Assembly: GCA_000231825.2 (NCBI GenBank) | Contig: JH720304.1 | Location: 1,133,068-1,197,067, forward strand | Direction of reading: 5' to 3' | From: Tetrahymena elliotti 4EA | Lineage: Eukaryota > Ciliophora > Oligohymenophorea > Hymenostomatida > Tetrahymenidae | DNA: 64,000 nt | Shown here: positions 1-13,348 of the stretch, one piece after another | Layout: every line of letters starts with the position of its first letter | How positions within the stretch are numbered: the first letter of the stretch is position 1 | The notes under the pieces: generated by a model | Seen by the model: the letters and a program-made list of their open reading frames with translations, nothing else | Database searches by the model: none | What the model was told of the DNA's origin: nothing | Translations under genes and position numbers: made by a program

Positions 1-1132
1 TATTAATTATGCATTTTTGAAGGAGGAATGATGGGATAAATAAAAACTTAAAATTTTTAGCAATTTGTTGGTTTAATTAATCTTATTTTTTCAACTCGAT
101 TGCTCACTCATTCATTAATTCTTATTTGTTATTTTTAAATTTTATTCAAAATTTAATATTTTCTTGATTCAATATTTATTTTTATAATTCTTTAAAATAA
201 ACAGTGATGTTGGTGGTTTTAGTAGATAAGGAATATGAGCAAAATTTATGAAACTTAGTTAAATTATCAATACAAAAAAAATCTATTTTGAATATTGATA
301 TGACAAATATTTGTTGCTTTTAACTAATTGAATGATTATTATACATTAAGTAATTTATTAAAATTATTTAATGTTAAAAGCTTTAATAAATTAAGTCTTA
401 ATATTGAAGCTAAAAACAAATAAAAATTTTATTCGAATATTAAAACATATCTATCTATCTTAGTCAAAATTTTTTATCTGTTTATATTATTTTTTTTTCT
501 TAATAGATTTTCAATAAATATGTTTTCTTATTTAATAAAGGAATATTTTTTAGTTGCAGAAATATTATTGACTCACAATCACATAAAAATATTTTTTAAT
601 TAATTTTTCATTTTTAGAAAATTGTAAATTTAATTTTTATTTTTAACATAAAAATTTACTATTTTTTCTGCAACATATTTCTTCATTTATTAGAGTAATT
701 TTTATTTTAATTGTATATTTGTTCTGAAAAATATTTCATTAATAATTTATATTCTTTTACTTATGCTTCATTTTTTTGATTTTTTCTAAATTTTAGTTGA
801 GTTTAATTCTTTATCTTTTTTTTATTTGTTTTATAAAAGCATTAATATATTTTAATTTTTAAGACAGTTATAATTTATGTTTTGCTCTGAAATACTTATT
901 TATTTAAAAAAAAAAAAGTTTTAAAGTGATGGTTTAAATGACTTAAAGTTTGTTTGACTTAAAAAAAGGGAAAAAAATGTCAAAAATATTGAAATTTGAA
1001 AATTAAATCATAAGTAAATGAATCAAAATAGAATAATTTAAAAACAAATATGAAAATAACATGTATGAATCTTGTTTTTAAAACGAAAAATGTATAGTTT
1101 AATATTTGCCATGTTTAAATTTTAAGAAAGAA
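1..1132. other. AT-rich intergenic DNA, no gene seen
   Basis: Homopolymer-rich A/T sequence with TGA frequent in all frames. I see no coding stretch, RNA gene or repeat here. It would hold the 3' flank of the minus-strand gene ending at 1133. Confidence 0.6.
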
Positions 1133-1951
1133 TCAAATATCTTGGAAGGAATTAATTCTATGATTAGCTTCTTTTAAGTTAGAATTTACAAAGATCCAAT
1201 TATCTAATTCGTTTGGAGTGTAATTTCCCATTTTCTTTTTTAATTTCTTTTGGAGTTTCTTCTTTTCTTTTTTATTTTTAGTTTGCACAGTTTCCTTTTA
1301 TATCTCTTCAATTTCATCATGCTTTTAATAGCAATAAGGGAATACCAAAGGAACATTTTTGTTTTTTCCAAAAAGAACAACAGTACAATATTTCAAAGTG
1401 CTTTGAGTAGGATGGGGTTCTTCAGGTGAGAGTAAGATTTATTCAATAGTAGTAAAATCGAAAGTTGTATCAAATTCTACTCTATTGTAAAGTTAATTAT
1501 CATCTTTTCTAAGTAAAACAAAGTTTTTGACTTTAAGTTAAACACAATTAGCTCCCTTAGCATTGGCATTATCTATATCTCTTTTAATATTGGCAAATAA
1601 CCATGCTTTAATTTATTCCATTTCATTTATTTCTTCATCTGTAACAGAGCTTTCAAGGGATGGTTTTTCTTCAGTTGAATTTTCTTGTTTATTTTGTTCA
1701 GGAAGAGTGGCAGGGAATAATCCTTTAGATTCGTTTTAAGGTTCCTAGTTTTCTTTGGCTACCTTTTCAGCTTATGTTGCTTTTTTAATTTCTAAGTTGA
1801 ATCTAACACATTTAACAACTTTTTTCTTTTTTGCTTCATCCTATTGTTGCTATTCTGGTTAAACTATGTTAGTCTTAGCTTCTTCCTATTAATCCTATTA
1901 GGTTTCTTTGATTTTTAATTATTCTAATTGCTTGTTTAATTCTTCACTCAT
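1133..1951 (-). CDS. hypothetical protein, 272 aa
   Basis: A single uninterrupted minus-strand frame from ATG to TGA when TAA/TAG are read as Gln. The N-terminal 110 residues are acidic and Gln-rich (begins MSEELNKQLEQL). A more globular middle follows (about 115-215, with IKAWLFANIK, NFVLLRKDD and VEFDTTFDF). Next is a very basic stretch (about 225-245, KKEKKKLQKKLKKK) and a short conserved-looking tail (YTPNELDNWIF). There is no signal peptide or membrane segment. The normal codon mix and the 819-nt open frame support a real gene. I do not recognise the family. The basic patch could bind nucleic acid, but that is a guess. Confidence 0.75.
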
Positions 1952-2625
1952 TTTTGTTGTAAAATTTGAGAAATTAAAAGTAGTATTTTGATTTTTATAT
2001 AGTAGGAATTAATAATTGTATCTTTTTTAATTAAAATACTAAACAGTTTTCAACCAAAATGTGTGATATTAATTTTATATCAAAATTAAGAGCAAAGTCT
2101 ATTAAAAATTTTGTCTTAAAAGTAGAACAAAAACAAGAAAAAAATAAGTGCTTGCTTGCATTATTTATTAATTACTATTTTTCCTAATTAATTAACTTAA
2201 AAATGTAGCAAACAAGTTTAGTATTGATTGATATTTATCTATCCTTTATCTAATTTTATTACAATAAACCTATGAATAATACATTAGAATGATATTCAAA
2301 TCAAAGAAATAGAGTAAACTAAAATATTGTTATTAATTAATTAGTCTTTTATCGAAAGAATTTAAGTCAATTTGCAAAATGTAATTTATTTTATTAAGCA
2401 GATAATACGATTTTTTATTCAAAGTTTTTAACATACAAAAATAGCAAAGAAATTAAAGAAAAGTAAATAAATCTCATCAAAATTTCATAATTATTAAATA
2501 GGGAGAGATAGTGCGCCTATAGAGTATTTTGATAAATTTATCACTTAAAAGGCATTTAATAGAATCACTACACAGTTAAGGAAAGCTAATATTAACAAAA
2601 ATAGTAAATTTAATAATATTAAAAG
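1952..2625. other. divergent intergenic region
   Basis: AT-rich spacer between divergently transcribed genes, so it should hold both promoters. I see no recognisable motif in it. Confidence 0.5.
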
Positions 2626-4667
2626 ATGGAAATACCTGATGTAACTCGCCCAAAAAGGCCATCTGATGATTAATCAAACATATCAATTCACTAGGGTTCA
2701 TTTTATCAATCAAATGATACCTAAGTAAACCTTTACAAGAAGAAATTACTTCGTACTGTAATTGGAATTTCTGTTGTAATATTACTTATCATTATTGAGA
2801 GAATTTTCTATGAAGTCTTTTTAGATAATGAAGTAACATTATTGCATAACATACAAGATGGACTTGGATTAATAGAAGAAACTACAGTTCAATCTGGCGT
2901 AAGATACATTTTAATAAATTTTATCTCTTTTAAAAAAACAAATAAAACATAAGCTATATTCATCATTTTATTTATTGACATCTTGAAAATGATCTCTCAT
3001 TCTTAAATATTTAGTTGCTTTTTGTATTTTTAAAGACATGAATTTATTTAACTTACTATTAATAAAATCTACCACTCCAAAAGGATAAAAGTATTAATCA
3101 ATCAACAACCTCTTTTAATGCACTTGATTCTTCATCTAAACTTAAAATATTCATGAATCTTTCAATTTTAAAATTATTTTGATATTATCACACTTAATAG
3201 CAGTCTTTTCACAAAATAAAATTGATAAAATTCATATTTTAAATATTCTTTTACAAAAATTATTAATATAAACTCTCATTAAGTTATTCACAATTTCATT
3301 CTAGATTTTTAAAAAAATACAAATTTAAAGAAAAATGAATGAACTACTTGTAAAGAGGTTTAAGGGGTTAAATGAAGAATGATGATTTAGAGTATATGGA
3401 AAAAGAATTTAATCAGAATTATTAATAACTTTTGTATATTTAAATTTTCATTAAAAAAACTAAAAAGAAGGAAGAAATAACTTTTTGGAAGTTTAAAGCT
3501 CACTGGTTCTGGGATATGTTTGGATATTTAGATCTTTTTAAATATAGCTTCTTGCTACTCACAGCATTTATTGGAGTTATGTTTGTTGCAATTGATTCTT
3601 TAATTGCAGTAAAAGTTGGTTATATGGGAATATATTCAAACTATTTAATTTCTTGCTTGGAAATGATATATGGTGGTCCTCGTCCTTTTTGGTAGAGCGA
3701 TTAAATAGGCGCTCCTGTTTGCTTGAATACTTACAGTCACCCATCAAGAAGTGCTTTTATCCTTTATTTTTTAATATTCTATACTGTTTTTTGCTTCAGA
3801 AGAAGAGTTATTAATAGAGATGTAGAAGAATAATCTAAGATAACAGTTAAATATAGGATTTTTGAAATTGTTTTAAGTATCTTAGTCATATTGTTAGTCT
3901 TAATTAAATATATTATGGGAAGTGATTTCATCATTAATATTGTACTTGCTGTTATGTATTTCTTAATATACTACTATTCTTTGAAGTTTATGGATAGCTA
4001 CGTTGATAGCTTGATACAAAAGTCCACCATTCAAGAAAGATCTGCAAAGAAATATGTTTTCTACTGGTTTTTATACTTAGTTCTCTCTGAAACATTTGCT
4101 ACTATTCTTTACAGTTCTCAAGATTATTATGCTCCAAATGAATGGATTAAGAATTTCATCTAGTGTTCATATGCTAATGGAACATTGAATGAAGATTTGC
4201 CATATGATGAAATTCTAGGACCTTGGTTTACTTTCATCCAAACTTCTTGTTTATTTGCTTTAATTGGTGCTGTATTTGGTGTTGCTTACACCTATAGAAA
4301 TACTGCAAAGAACTATAACTGGTATAGGGGAGCATTAAAAAATAGAATTTACAGATCACTGTTGTTCATTCTATGTATGGGACCATCTGTCGTTTTAACT
4401 GTTTTCTAAGGTGATATAGTGGAAACTAATTGGGTTAAATAAATCGGTATTAATGAATTCTTTTTAAGTGCTTTCCACTATTTCTTTTTGTACTTCTTCT
4501 TATTTGGAGTTTTACCTTCTCTTTTTAAGAAAATTGGTCTCATTGAAGATGTTGATGAAGATGGATACAATTTCCTTCAAAACCATAATCAATTGAGTTT
4601 CATAGGAAATAGATCTCAATTCAGAACAATCAATGACTAAAGATAAGAAAATTAATCAGACTAGTGA
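2626..4667 (+). CDS. PAP2-like multi-pass membrane protein with altered catalytic motifs
   Basis: Exon 1 is 2626-2898 (91 codons, phase 0) with a typical GTAAGA donor. The intron is about 0.5 kb. Its acceptor is unresolved among several in-phase AGs between about 3400 and 3471. Taking 3471 gives about 489 aa. The N-terminus is cytosolic-looking, followed by a membrane segment (LLRTVIGISVVILLIII) and about seven more hydrophobic segments. The segment order and the YGGPRPFW, TYSHPSRSAF and GSDFIINI motifs line up with the three motifs of PAP2/lipid phosphatases (K-x6-RP, PSGH, SR-x5-H-x3-D). However, the Lys, the Gly-His pair, and the final His and Asp are not as expected. The fold is therefore likely PAP2, while phosphatase activity is doubtful. 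The protein ends in a polar tail of about 45 residues. Confidence 0.7.
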
Positions 4668-5385
4668 GATTGGCTAGATTAGAAAGAATATTATATTAAA
4701 TTTAATTATTCATTTAACAAATTTAAACTTTTAGTTTCTTCATATTAAATATATTTGTGGGTAAAACTATTTTCAAATAATAAATTTATTTTTTTAATTG
4801 TTTTTCATTGATAAATCTAAATATCAATCAATTTTTATTTTAAGTACAAATTATGATGATAATAAGTGAATCGCGAATAAAATAATATATTTATTTGATT
4901 TACAAAATCAACCATTTGTGAGAAACATTTATTTTCATGCAAATTCATTGAAAAAAAATTATTTTTTTTGTTAAAATAAAAGCTCATTTTTAAATGTTTT
5001 TTGATTGTTGTAAATTTTTAAACATCAAAGCAATAATGATTTTTTGTAAAAGAGCTAATAGCAATTAATTGCAAAGAGAATTTTGAGTGAAATACAAAAA
5101 TAAATCAAAAGGGGTGAAATTTATGATAAAAAATAAATAAAAGATAACAAAAATGAATGAATGAATTAGTGATAACTACTACCTACTATTCTATATTGAA
5201 AGTAGGATAATTTATTTAAGTAAATATTCATTCATATTTGCTAGTCAATTAATTAAGATTATATACAACATCAATTTATTTAGTATTAATTAATTAGTAA
5301 ATATATCTTGCCAAATAAAGAAAATATTAATAGATTATTGTTATTTAGGCCAAGTAGAAAACATAAATAAATAATTTATATTAGC
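4668..5385. other. intergenic, no gene seen
   Basis: AT-rich spacer between two plus-strand genes. I looked for an upstream exon of the NOP14-like gene and found no convincing one. Confidence 0.5.
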
Positions 5386-6591
5386 ATGGATAAGATACTA
5401 AAGAACATAAACACACTCTTGCTGGAGGTCCAAGAGACTCTGTTAAATATTAAAGCATATAAAGATGTTAATAAGGTTTATCATGCTTTTCTTGAAAAAG
5501 TAGAAAAGCTTTTACTTAAAGAAACTAATAATGATTTGATAGCTGCATTTGAGACTATGCATGGAACTATCGAAGCTTAGGAGCTTTCTCACCAATAAAA
5601 GCATGTTCATCACTTAACTGCTATCATAGCTATTCAAACAATTATAAAGCTAGGAGAAGGATTAGATATACTCTCCAAAAAAAACGCATTAGGACAAATC
5701 ATTAAAACTTACATATCAGAAAAAATATAATCATTATGCATGAGCGAAAGTGAACAATTCAAAAATTGTTTATTAATTTTAAGCTATTTTACTGTTGGGT
5801 TCAATTGCTGGCGTAAATGTCGTGATCATGTTCCTGAACTCTATGCAGGAATAAGATATTTATTTATTTTCCTCTAGAAATAGCTTGTCACTAATGCAGA
5901 TGGAAAGAATGTAAATACTACTTAACTTAACCAAGATGATGATAAGCAAAGATTAATCACTTTTGATAATTTATTTGAAAGTGTAATTATTAATAATGAA
6001 AAGAGTTTAAGTCATGCACATTTATAAGCCTTCTTGAGAATTTGTATTGCATTCTTGAATAACTCCTTTAAAATTACTAACATGGAGTCTAATTTTGATT
6101 TCCTTTACTAACCTATCTTCTACTAGTTATAAGATATCTATGAAAACGGAAAACATATTAGTAATAACTTGAGAGAATATTTAAAGTAATGCCAAGATAA
6201 AATTGGAGAGTGGAGCAATGATTTCTCTTATAAGAGTTCTTTAGATATTTTGATTGAAAAGCCAATTATCAAAATTAAACAACTAGATCCTCGTATCATT
6301 GAAAAAGGTAAAGCCCTTAATGGCCATTTAGAAAAATCAAAAGATAAAAAGAAACTTAAGAACCAAACTAAAAAGGCTATAAAAGAAATCAAATCAGACC
6401 AAGCTATTTTAGATAAAAAGAAATACGAAGATTTTGTCAGAGTTCATGCAGAAAAAGACTAAGCCAGAAAAAAGTTTGTTACAATTATGGATAATCAACA
6501 ATTAGAAATTAAAAAGATGAGAACTACTCAAATTAATTTCCACAGAAATAAAAAGAAAAAAACTAGATTATCTGGTAATAAGACTAGTTGA
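5386..6591 (+). CDS. NOP14-like protein (C-terminal region only), 401 aa
   Basis: One open frame of 402 codons ending in TGA. The C-terminal part resembles the end of NOP14, a nucleolar factor of the small-subunit processome required for 18S rRNA maturation. It has a KPI-type strand followed by a DPR segment (residues about 289-310: IEKPIIKIKQLDPR), then a basic helix block (KKLKNQTKKAIKEIKSDQ) that parallels the family's ERKGAIRELRKD motif, and a charged end. Residues 1-280 are helical with no obvious motif. NOP14 is normally about 800-900 aa, so this copy lacks the usual N-terminal half. Either an upstream exon is missed, or this is a shortened or derived paralogue. The family call rests on recalled motif order, not an alignment. 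Confidence 0.5.
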
Positions 6592-7295
6592 ATAAAAATA
6601 TTTTAATCATCATTTATTAAGCATAATCTTTGTTGTTTATAAAAATAAGTATGCAGTCAAATTTTATTAAGATAAATTAATTATATTAAATATTCTAATA
6701 ATTTTATTCTTTTTAAAGTAAATTTCACCAAAATTTTTAAATTAAATAAATGTTTATCTTTATTTTTAATCATAAAATCTACTAAACACTTTTTATCATA
6801 AAAAAATTTATTTTGTAGAATTTTTAGCATTTTTTACAACTAAAAAGTTTTAAAGTATTTCTCCAAATAAAAACAGCCCTACTCTTATGAGTTAATAGTT
6901 TATTTCATTTTGTTTTAGAAAATAGTAATTAATTAAATTTTGAAAAAGAATTTGATATTCTAAAAAATAAAATTAAAATTAAAATGATATTATATCAAAC
7001 AATAATTTTATGCAATTGGAAAATTAAAAAAACTATTAAAATAACTTTTAATGAATTCTTTAGAAATAGATTTTAGATTTAATTTATTGATTATTGTAAA
7101 CTATAAATGATAATTTTTACCAAGAAATATATTATTTCATTGCATTTAGAAACCCTAATTAACTTGGTTAATTTTTATAAAAATTAGAAGTTAATAATTT
7201 CAATTTATATTGGTATTATTTTGTTGTTCATTATAATTAATAATAAAGTTCTATCTAATTAAAATCAATAAGACTACTTACTACTCAAAATTTAC
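6592..7295. other. intergenic, no gene seen
   Basis: AT-rich spacer upstream of the TPR gene. It presumably contains the promoter, but I recognise no element. Confidence 0.5.
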
Positions 7296-10200
7296 ATGAG
7301 TAACAATTTAGACAAAGGTTAACAATCTCATGAGTTAGAAGTCATGAAAACGTTTTAAAACCAAAAAATATCTTAGGCGAATACTAACAAAATGATGAAT
7401 CTCCATTAAGGGAAAGAATAAGTTGATAAAATATTCTATTAAAATAAGACATACTTTAATGGTATGAAAAGTTATTCAAAAAATAATAAAGACTTTTAAA
7501 GAGAACCTATTATCACATTAATATCTTATCAGTCACTAAAAGAATAGATTCAACATGTTAAATTTAATTTAGACTAGAATTAGCTTTAAATATCAATTAA
7601 TCAGCTTGATCATATTCTCATTAACAGTAGAAATAATATTATTTATGATAATTAGAAGTTATTATATGTAGAAGTTTTAAATTATTGCAATAAGTAAATT
7701 GATTAATATTTAAGGTAAGATATAATTGAGTCAAATGAATCTAAAGAATAGACTTTATACTTGCAATTAGCTTAAACACTTCTTAGTAAATGCTAAATAT
7801 GGACACAACTTTATGAATATGAGCCTTTAATGAAGGTTAATACTTTGATAAATCAGGCTAAACTTTATCGCTTATAATAAAAAATAGTTTTAAGTTTGGA
7901 AACATTTGTGGATGCATTTGGCTTGATTATGAGTTCTAATTTTTTTATGAAATATGCCGAAATGTATTTTTATTTAGCATAGTTGAATGGATAAATAGGA
8001 TAACATGTGAAAGCTATTGATTTTTCAAAGAAAGCTCTTGAACAATGTAAAAAAGATATTCAATCAAAAGAAGGAACAATAAAATTATAATAATTGCATT
8101 AATAAAACCTTAATAATAAATTATCATCAAGCATTATAAATGCTAATAATTAATAAATTTAAAAGGGCTCTTCAGAGAGAAAAGAAAAAAATTTCGAAAG
8201 TAAAAATTAAAAGAATTTCAGATAGGAAGAGATTTCATGTTTGTTGAATGAAGAATAATTTTATTTTTGGAATGATTTCAAAATAATAAATTTAATTCGC
8301 TGTTATGAAATTTTAGCTTTAGAAGAGGAGCACTTTGAAAATTTTGAAGAATCTTTCAAACTCCACTAAAAAGCTGTATCTGAAACGTAAGAGAAATTTG
8401 GTGTTGATCATAAATTTTCATAAAAATAGTTATAAAAATTCATAAATTTCCAAAAAAGATAGGTAGAATTCGAAGTCTAAAAGAAATAGAATTTGATTAA
8501 TTAATTTAAACACTTAAACATTAAACCAACTTTATAAAAAGATCTCAAAGAAAAAACCTTCAAGTATGGCAACAAGCTTAGCTTATAATTTACTTAATCA
8601 AAAGTAAGTTCACATGAAAATTTATTTTCTCCAAGAAAAACTTCTCCTAAGAATATTTTGTAAAAATATCCTTATAATGAGAGGATTATTCCTTGCCAAT
8701 CTTTGACATCAAGGACAAGTAGAAATTTCAGGAATAGAAGTGAAGAATCTTTATTGAGAAAAAACGTTGTAGTTGTTCGTTAAAAGAAACTTAATTTAGA
8801 AAGTCTTCCTTACAATTTAAAAGTTAATGAAAAAAATTACACTTTACCGACATAATCTTCAATGTTTACTAGCTCTACAGCAACTACAACAAAAAATCAA
8901 AATAACAAAAACAATCCATTCATGTCCTCATTTATAAGCAAAAAATTATAAGAAAATAGCATTTCAATATTTGAAGGAGACACAATTAAATTAAGAAATT
9001 TATTAATAGCTCCAGCATTATTTGATAATAGAAATTTCAAAGAAAGTTATAAAATCAATGAATTTAATTAAAATCAAGATGAGTAAAACTTAAAATAAAT
9101 AGGAAGTAGCACAAGTCTATTTAATGAAGGGTTATCTAACTATCCACCACCTCGTCTTAGAAGTGGTAAAAGCACAAATATCACACCAAGACAAAAGAGT
9201 CCTAGTATAGACTTAATAAAATCAGAAAAAATAAAGAATCTTATTGAGAATAAAATAAGTCAATAAAACTAATTATAACCTCAATAAGAAGCCTAAACTA
9301 CTAGAAGTTATTAACAAGGCGCTTTGCTGAAAAAAAATTTAATTTCTCCAAGAAAAAACTATTTAACAAAATCTTATTTGCAAACTTTTGTTGATCAAAT
9401 AAAAACAAATTGGAACTAAGTTAATTAATAATGTCATTAAATAAATTTTATCAGATAAAACCAATCACCTTAAAGAGAACTTTTATTAACCTAATAAAAA
9501 CCATTTAACACAGAACATTAAAATTAAAGCAAACCTTCACCATAATATTGTGAAGTAGCTGTCCCAGCAATGTGTACCACATATGGCTACTTAAAAAATA
9601 TGAACAATTTTGATGATCAAAATGAAATTCAATCTTGTTAAATAAAAAAGAACTTAATGATTCTGCCAAATTAAAATATTTTTTGCAAAAACTAAAGTAG
9701 ATAGAAAAAAATAAATTATGATTAAAAAGAGCTATTGTATTAGCAATTATAAACTAAACTAAAAACAGAAGATTAAACAAGTAATTAGAATAACAATAAT
9801 GACCACTGCTCTACAACAATAACAAATTCAAATCATTCTAATTCTATTCATTACTTCCCAAATCATATTTAAGAGAAAGCTAATGAACCCCAAAGAAAAA
9901 AATCTTATTCAATCAATAATAGCTCAAAAGTGAAACATGACGAAACTCAATAAGATTCTATGAATAATTTATAAGATAAAAATGGCCTAGAGTTGATTTT
10001 TGAAAAAAAAGTAGTTAAGATAAAACAAAAGAAAAACGAAGAAGAAATAAATATGGATGAATTAGAAGAAGTAGAAGGACAAATAAAGTTTTTTTTAAAT
10101 AAGATTTAAAAAATGATACAAATAGAATTTTTTTTTCAATCAGAAAATGCTTTTTAAAACAACAACACAGAAAAATAAATTTTAAATAAAAATAATCACA

Positions 10201-11153
10201 ATTTAATAAATGTTAATTGTCATTTTTTGCACATTGATAATTTATTTTCTTTAAATTAAGTCTTCAAAACAAACAAAAGAAATATTATGCAGCAAATTTG
10301 TGATAAAATTATAACTAATTTATTAATTGAAGCAAAAAGCAATTAAATTATTATTAATTTGCCAGATAAAAATATCACAAACAAGCTGATTAAAATATTA
10401 GAAATTCCAGATGATTTTATTTTTTATTTAATATAAAAAGATTAGTAAAATAGTATTATTTTAAATTAAGACTAAGCAAATTTTCTCATGAATACTCTTG
10501 AAGGTAAGAAAAGAAGTTCATCTGTAGCTATCAGGAGAAGTAATTCAAATAATTAATTTGAGTCTAAGAACAAAGCTAAAATTAACATAAATTATGAAAA
10601 TTAAGCAAATAAATAAGTTGTTTGTTCCTTTTTTACTAAAATATACCCAAAAAATTAGCCAAAATAAATGTAGTAAAAATAATAAATTGAAAATTGTTTT
10701 GCATAAAATTAACAAAAAACTTTAACCATTACAAATTACCAGCAAATAAATAAACAAGATAGCTCACCTCAAGCAAATTTTAATTGCTGGTAAATTCAAA
10801 ATAATAATTTGTTAGCTGATTTTAATTAAGAAGCAGTTAACTTAAAAAACAAGACTCCTCATAAAGTTTAAAATAAAATACCAGAAGTTATAAAGACACT
10901 AGAATAAGATTAAAAAAATAAACGAAAAAATTATACTAATTCAGGATATTAGAAAATAAACCATTCTGATTCTTCAGAAAAAATAAAATTATCTGAATCC
11001 AGTTATTTATTAGATGACTTAAACCAATAAGTTATTTGTTCTCAGAAGAATTTAAAATTCATATCATACTATGAGGTACCATCATTTTTGGATAACTCAT
11101 TTACTTCCAATAAAAACTGCTAAATTCAATAAGAGGAATAGAAGAATGCTTGA
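7296..11153 (+). CDS. TPR-repeat, Q/N-rich protein, 1285 aa
   Basis: A single 3,858-nt exon with no internal TGA. Two tetratricopeptide-like helical pairs are visible, at about residues 212-255 (KYAEMYFYLAQLNGQIG then KAIDFSKKALEQ) and 330-370 (CYEILALEEEHFENFEES then LHQKAVSE). These suggest a protein-binding scaffold. Residues about 400-900 are low-complexity Ser/Asn/Gln/Lys. A second ordered block lies near residues 925-1040 (FFLNKIQ, NVNCHFLHIDNLF, MQQICDKIITNLL). Both the TPR block and this block resemble the gene at 16962-28118, so the two are paralogues on the same strand about 6 kb apart. This copy has no IQ array and stops soon after the second block. The binding partner is unknown. 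Confidence 0.85.
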
Positions 11154-11280
11154 TTTGTAATCTAAAGTAGCACTATAATAATTTTATTTTGTCAATTTAA
11201 AAGTAATTAAAAAAAAAATATCATAAACTAAATAAAATATATTGTACTCATTCATTTTCAACCTAAAAAATTATTTTGTG

Positions 11281-12667
11281 TCATTTTTAAGATAATTTTG
11301 CCAATAAAATCAATTAATCTCTTTCTTAATTAACGCTTTTTTTGATAAAAATAAAAAGGTTTAATTGAGAGTAAACTTAAAATGTGTTCAATTTAAAATT
11401 AAATCTAACAAATATTATATTTATTTATCTTGTATTACTGCTTAATTTACAAGTAATTATTTTGTTTAAAAAATAATTTGATATCTTCAACAAAAAGATA
11501 TCTTTGCTTTTAAATTTTAATTTATAATTTTTAAGATAAATAAATTTATTTTTCAACAAATTAAGATAAGTTAAATAACCAAAAAATGTTTTTTACTTAT
11601 TGACTTCCCATTCATTATTGATATACTTGTATTGTAATTAAATTTAGGCATTACTTAGAAATAATGGATGAGGATGAGGAGGATTTTCATAGTTTTGAGT
11701 TTTGCTGAAATATTATCTTTTTTTTTACTCCTTAAAAGCTTATATTTGATTTATTTTTCTAAAAGAAGTAGATAAATTCATTTTTTATGCTAACTTTTAT
11801 ATTATTGAAGGCTCAATATCTTTTATTAGAGGGTTAATATAAACTTCTTCTTAGTCATCGGACATATCTATTTAAATAATTTAGCTTATTCCTTTAGATT
11901 ATTTTTCAAAAAAATGGGAGTGAATATTTTTTTATATGGTGCCTTGTAAGTCAGCTATTTTATCAAATTAAACAGCTTAATAAATATCTTCAATGAAATT
12001 AGCAATTTTACTTCTGTAAAAATTCTGAATTTCATCTAAGATTTTTTGAAGTTTTGACTCTTTCATAGCATGCTTATCGAACTTATCACTCCTGATTGAT
12101 GGAAATCCTACCTCTATGCAATATTTAGAAAAAATAAAAAGTTGAGTTTATTATGTCTTGACTTACTTTTCTTTTTAGAATAATGGATTCTTTATTCAAT
12201 TTGACAACTATTGCTTAAAAAAAAAGAAGAGGTTAGTATTACTTTTAAATATAATTCACTGTACTTAAAAAGTTAATTAAATTTTAAAAAATTATATTTA
12301 GAGATTATTTAATTTTCTGTGTAATAAATCAGCTCTTCTACTCTCTATTAATACTTCTATTTCTTAACAATAAGCACACAAATTTCTTTTCACTTTCTTC
12401 TTCTGAATATTATAACATAAAAAATGCGTCACTTATTATTGCTACATTGAAAATTGGTATGAGAAAATTAATTGAATGCCTAAAAAGAAAAATAATAAAT
12501 CTAAAGACTATATTAATAAATGTTTTACTTATCTTCTGCAGTTTTTTTAGCTTGTAGCAGCTTTTAATGATAGTTTTTTTTTTTGTGACCTTCATCTTAA
12601 ATATTTCTATGGTAAGTTTGTGGTCAATAATTTTTTTGTCCTTTATAATTACAAGTTCGTTAACCAT
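11281..12667 (-). CDS. four-exon hypothetical protein, about 412 aa
   Basis: Minus-strand exons at 12529-12667, 12260-12479, 12167-12213 and 11281-12113 are separated by introns of 49, 46 and 53 nt. The phases (1, 2, 1) are mutually consistent, the main reason to accept the model. The second intron uses a less usual GTGAAT donor. The start is the ATG of MVNELVIIKDKK. The product is basic at the N-terminus with a short CAYC pair. In the middle it is helical and charged (ESKLQKILDEIQNFYRSK). It has an odd ENPPHPHPLF stretch near residue 300. The last ~110 residues are low-complexity F/I/K/N/L and may be non-coding read-through before the first TGA, so the 3' end is uncertain. No family recognised. 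Confidence 0.45.
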
Positions 12668-13348
12668 AACTCATAACTTAGACCTAGGAGTTTTTTTTCT
12701 CCATTATATTGACCTGCTAACAAATGGATTTGTGAGACTTCTACTAATAGAAAAGTAACCAACCTTCATCATCATCTTGATTCCTAGGATGGAATCAAAA
12801 AAAGAGAAATAGATGTAAGTAACATTTATTTTTTTGATTATTTGAAGGGATTTTGATGAAATAAAAAATTTCTTGCTGGGGAATCTATATTTGAAAAAGT
12901 TTACTCGTTTTGAAATATATAAAGTTGCTGATCATTATTGATTGGTAGAAGGAATTTCAATTTTTTGCAATTTTTGAAAAGATAAATTGATCCCTTTATT
13001 ATTTTTTTATTAATAGACTAAATTTTAATTCATGTTCTGTATTTGTATAATTTGAAATAGTTCTTCTTGCAATAAAAATTGTAGGATTTAGTTATACTAT
13101 TCTAGAAATATATTATCTAATAAAATAATCAAACATATTTGAAATTTAATAAAATAATCAAAAAAACAAAAGAAAAAAATATTTGAGAAAAAAAAAAGTA
13201 AATAACAAAATTAGATTTTTAGATAGTAACTTTGAAAAAATACATTATAAATTCAGGATAGAATATTAATAATATTTTCATGAACTATATCCTTTTAAAA
13301 GAACCTTAATAATAATAACTAGATACAGTTTTTAAAAGCAACCTAAAA
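12668..13348. other. divergent intergenic region
   Basis: AT-rich spacer between the minus-strand hypothetical gene and the broken ADP-ribosyltransferase gene. I see no supported feature. Confidence 0.5.

Noticed and set aside
3350..3366. AAAGAGGTTTAAGGG resembling the reverse breakage sequence
   Set aside because: Several mismatches in an element that tolerates almost none, and no telomere repeat nearby.
8522..8540. TAAACCAAC match to the Tetrahymena chromosome breakage sequence
   Set aside because: The 15-nt element needs near-perfect identity. The following bases differ, and the site lies inside the TPR coding region.
12567..12758. Open frames on both strands at 12410-12758
   Set aside because: The plus-strand frame is antisense to exon 1 of the minus-strand gene, and the long minus-strand standard-code frame simply reads through a 49-nt intron.
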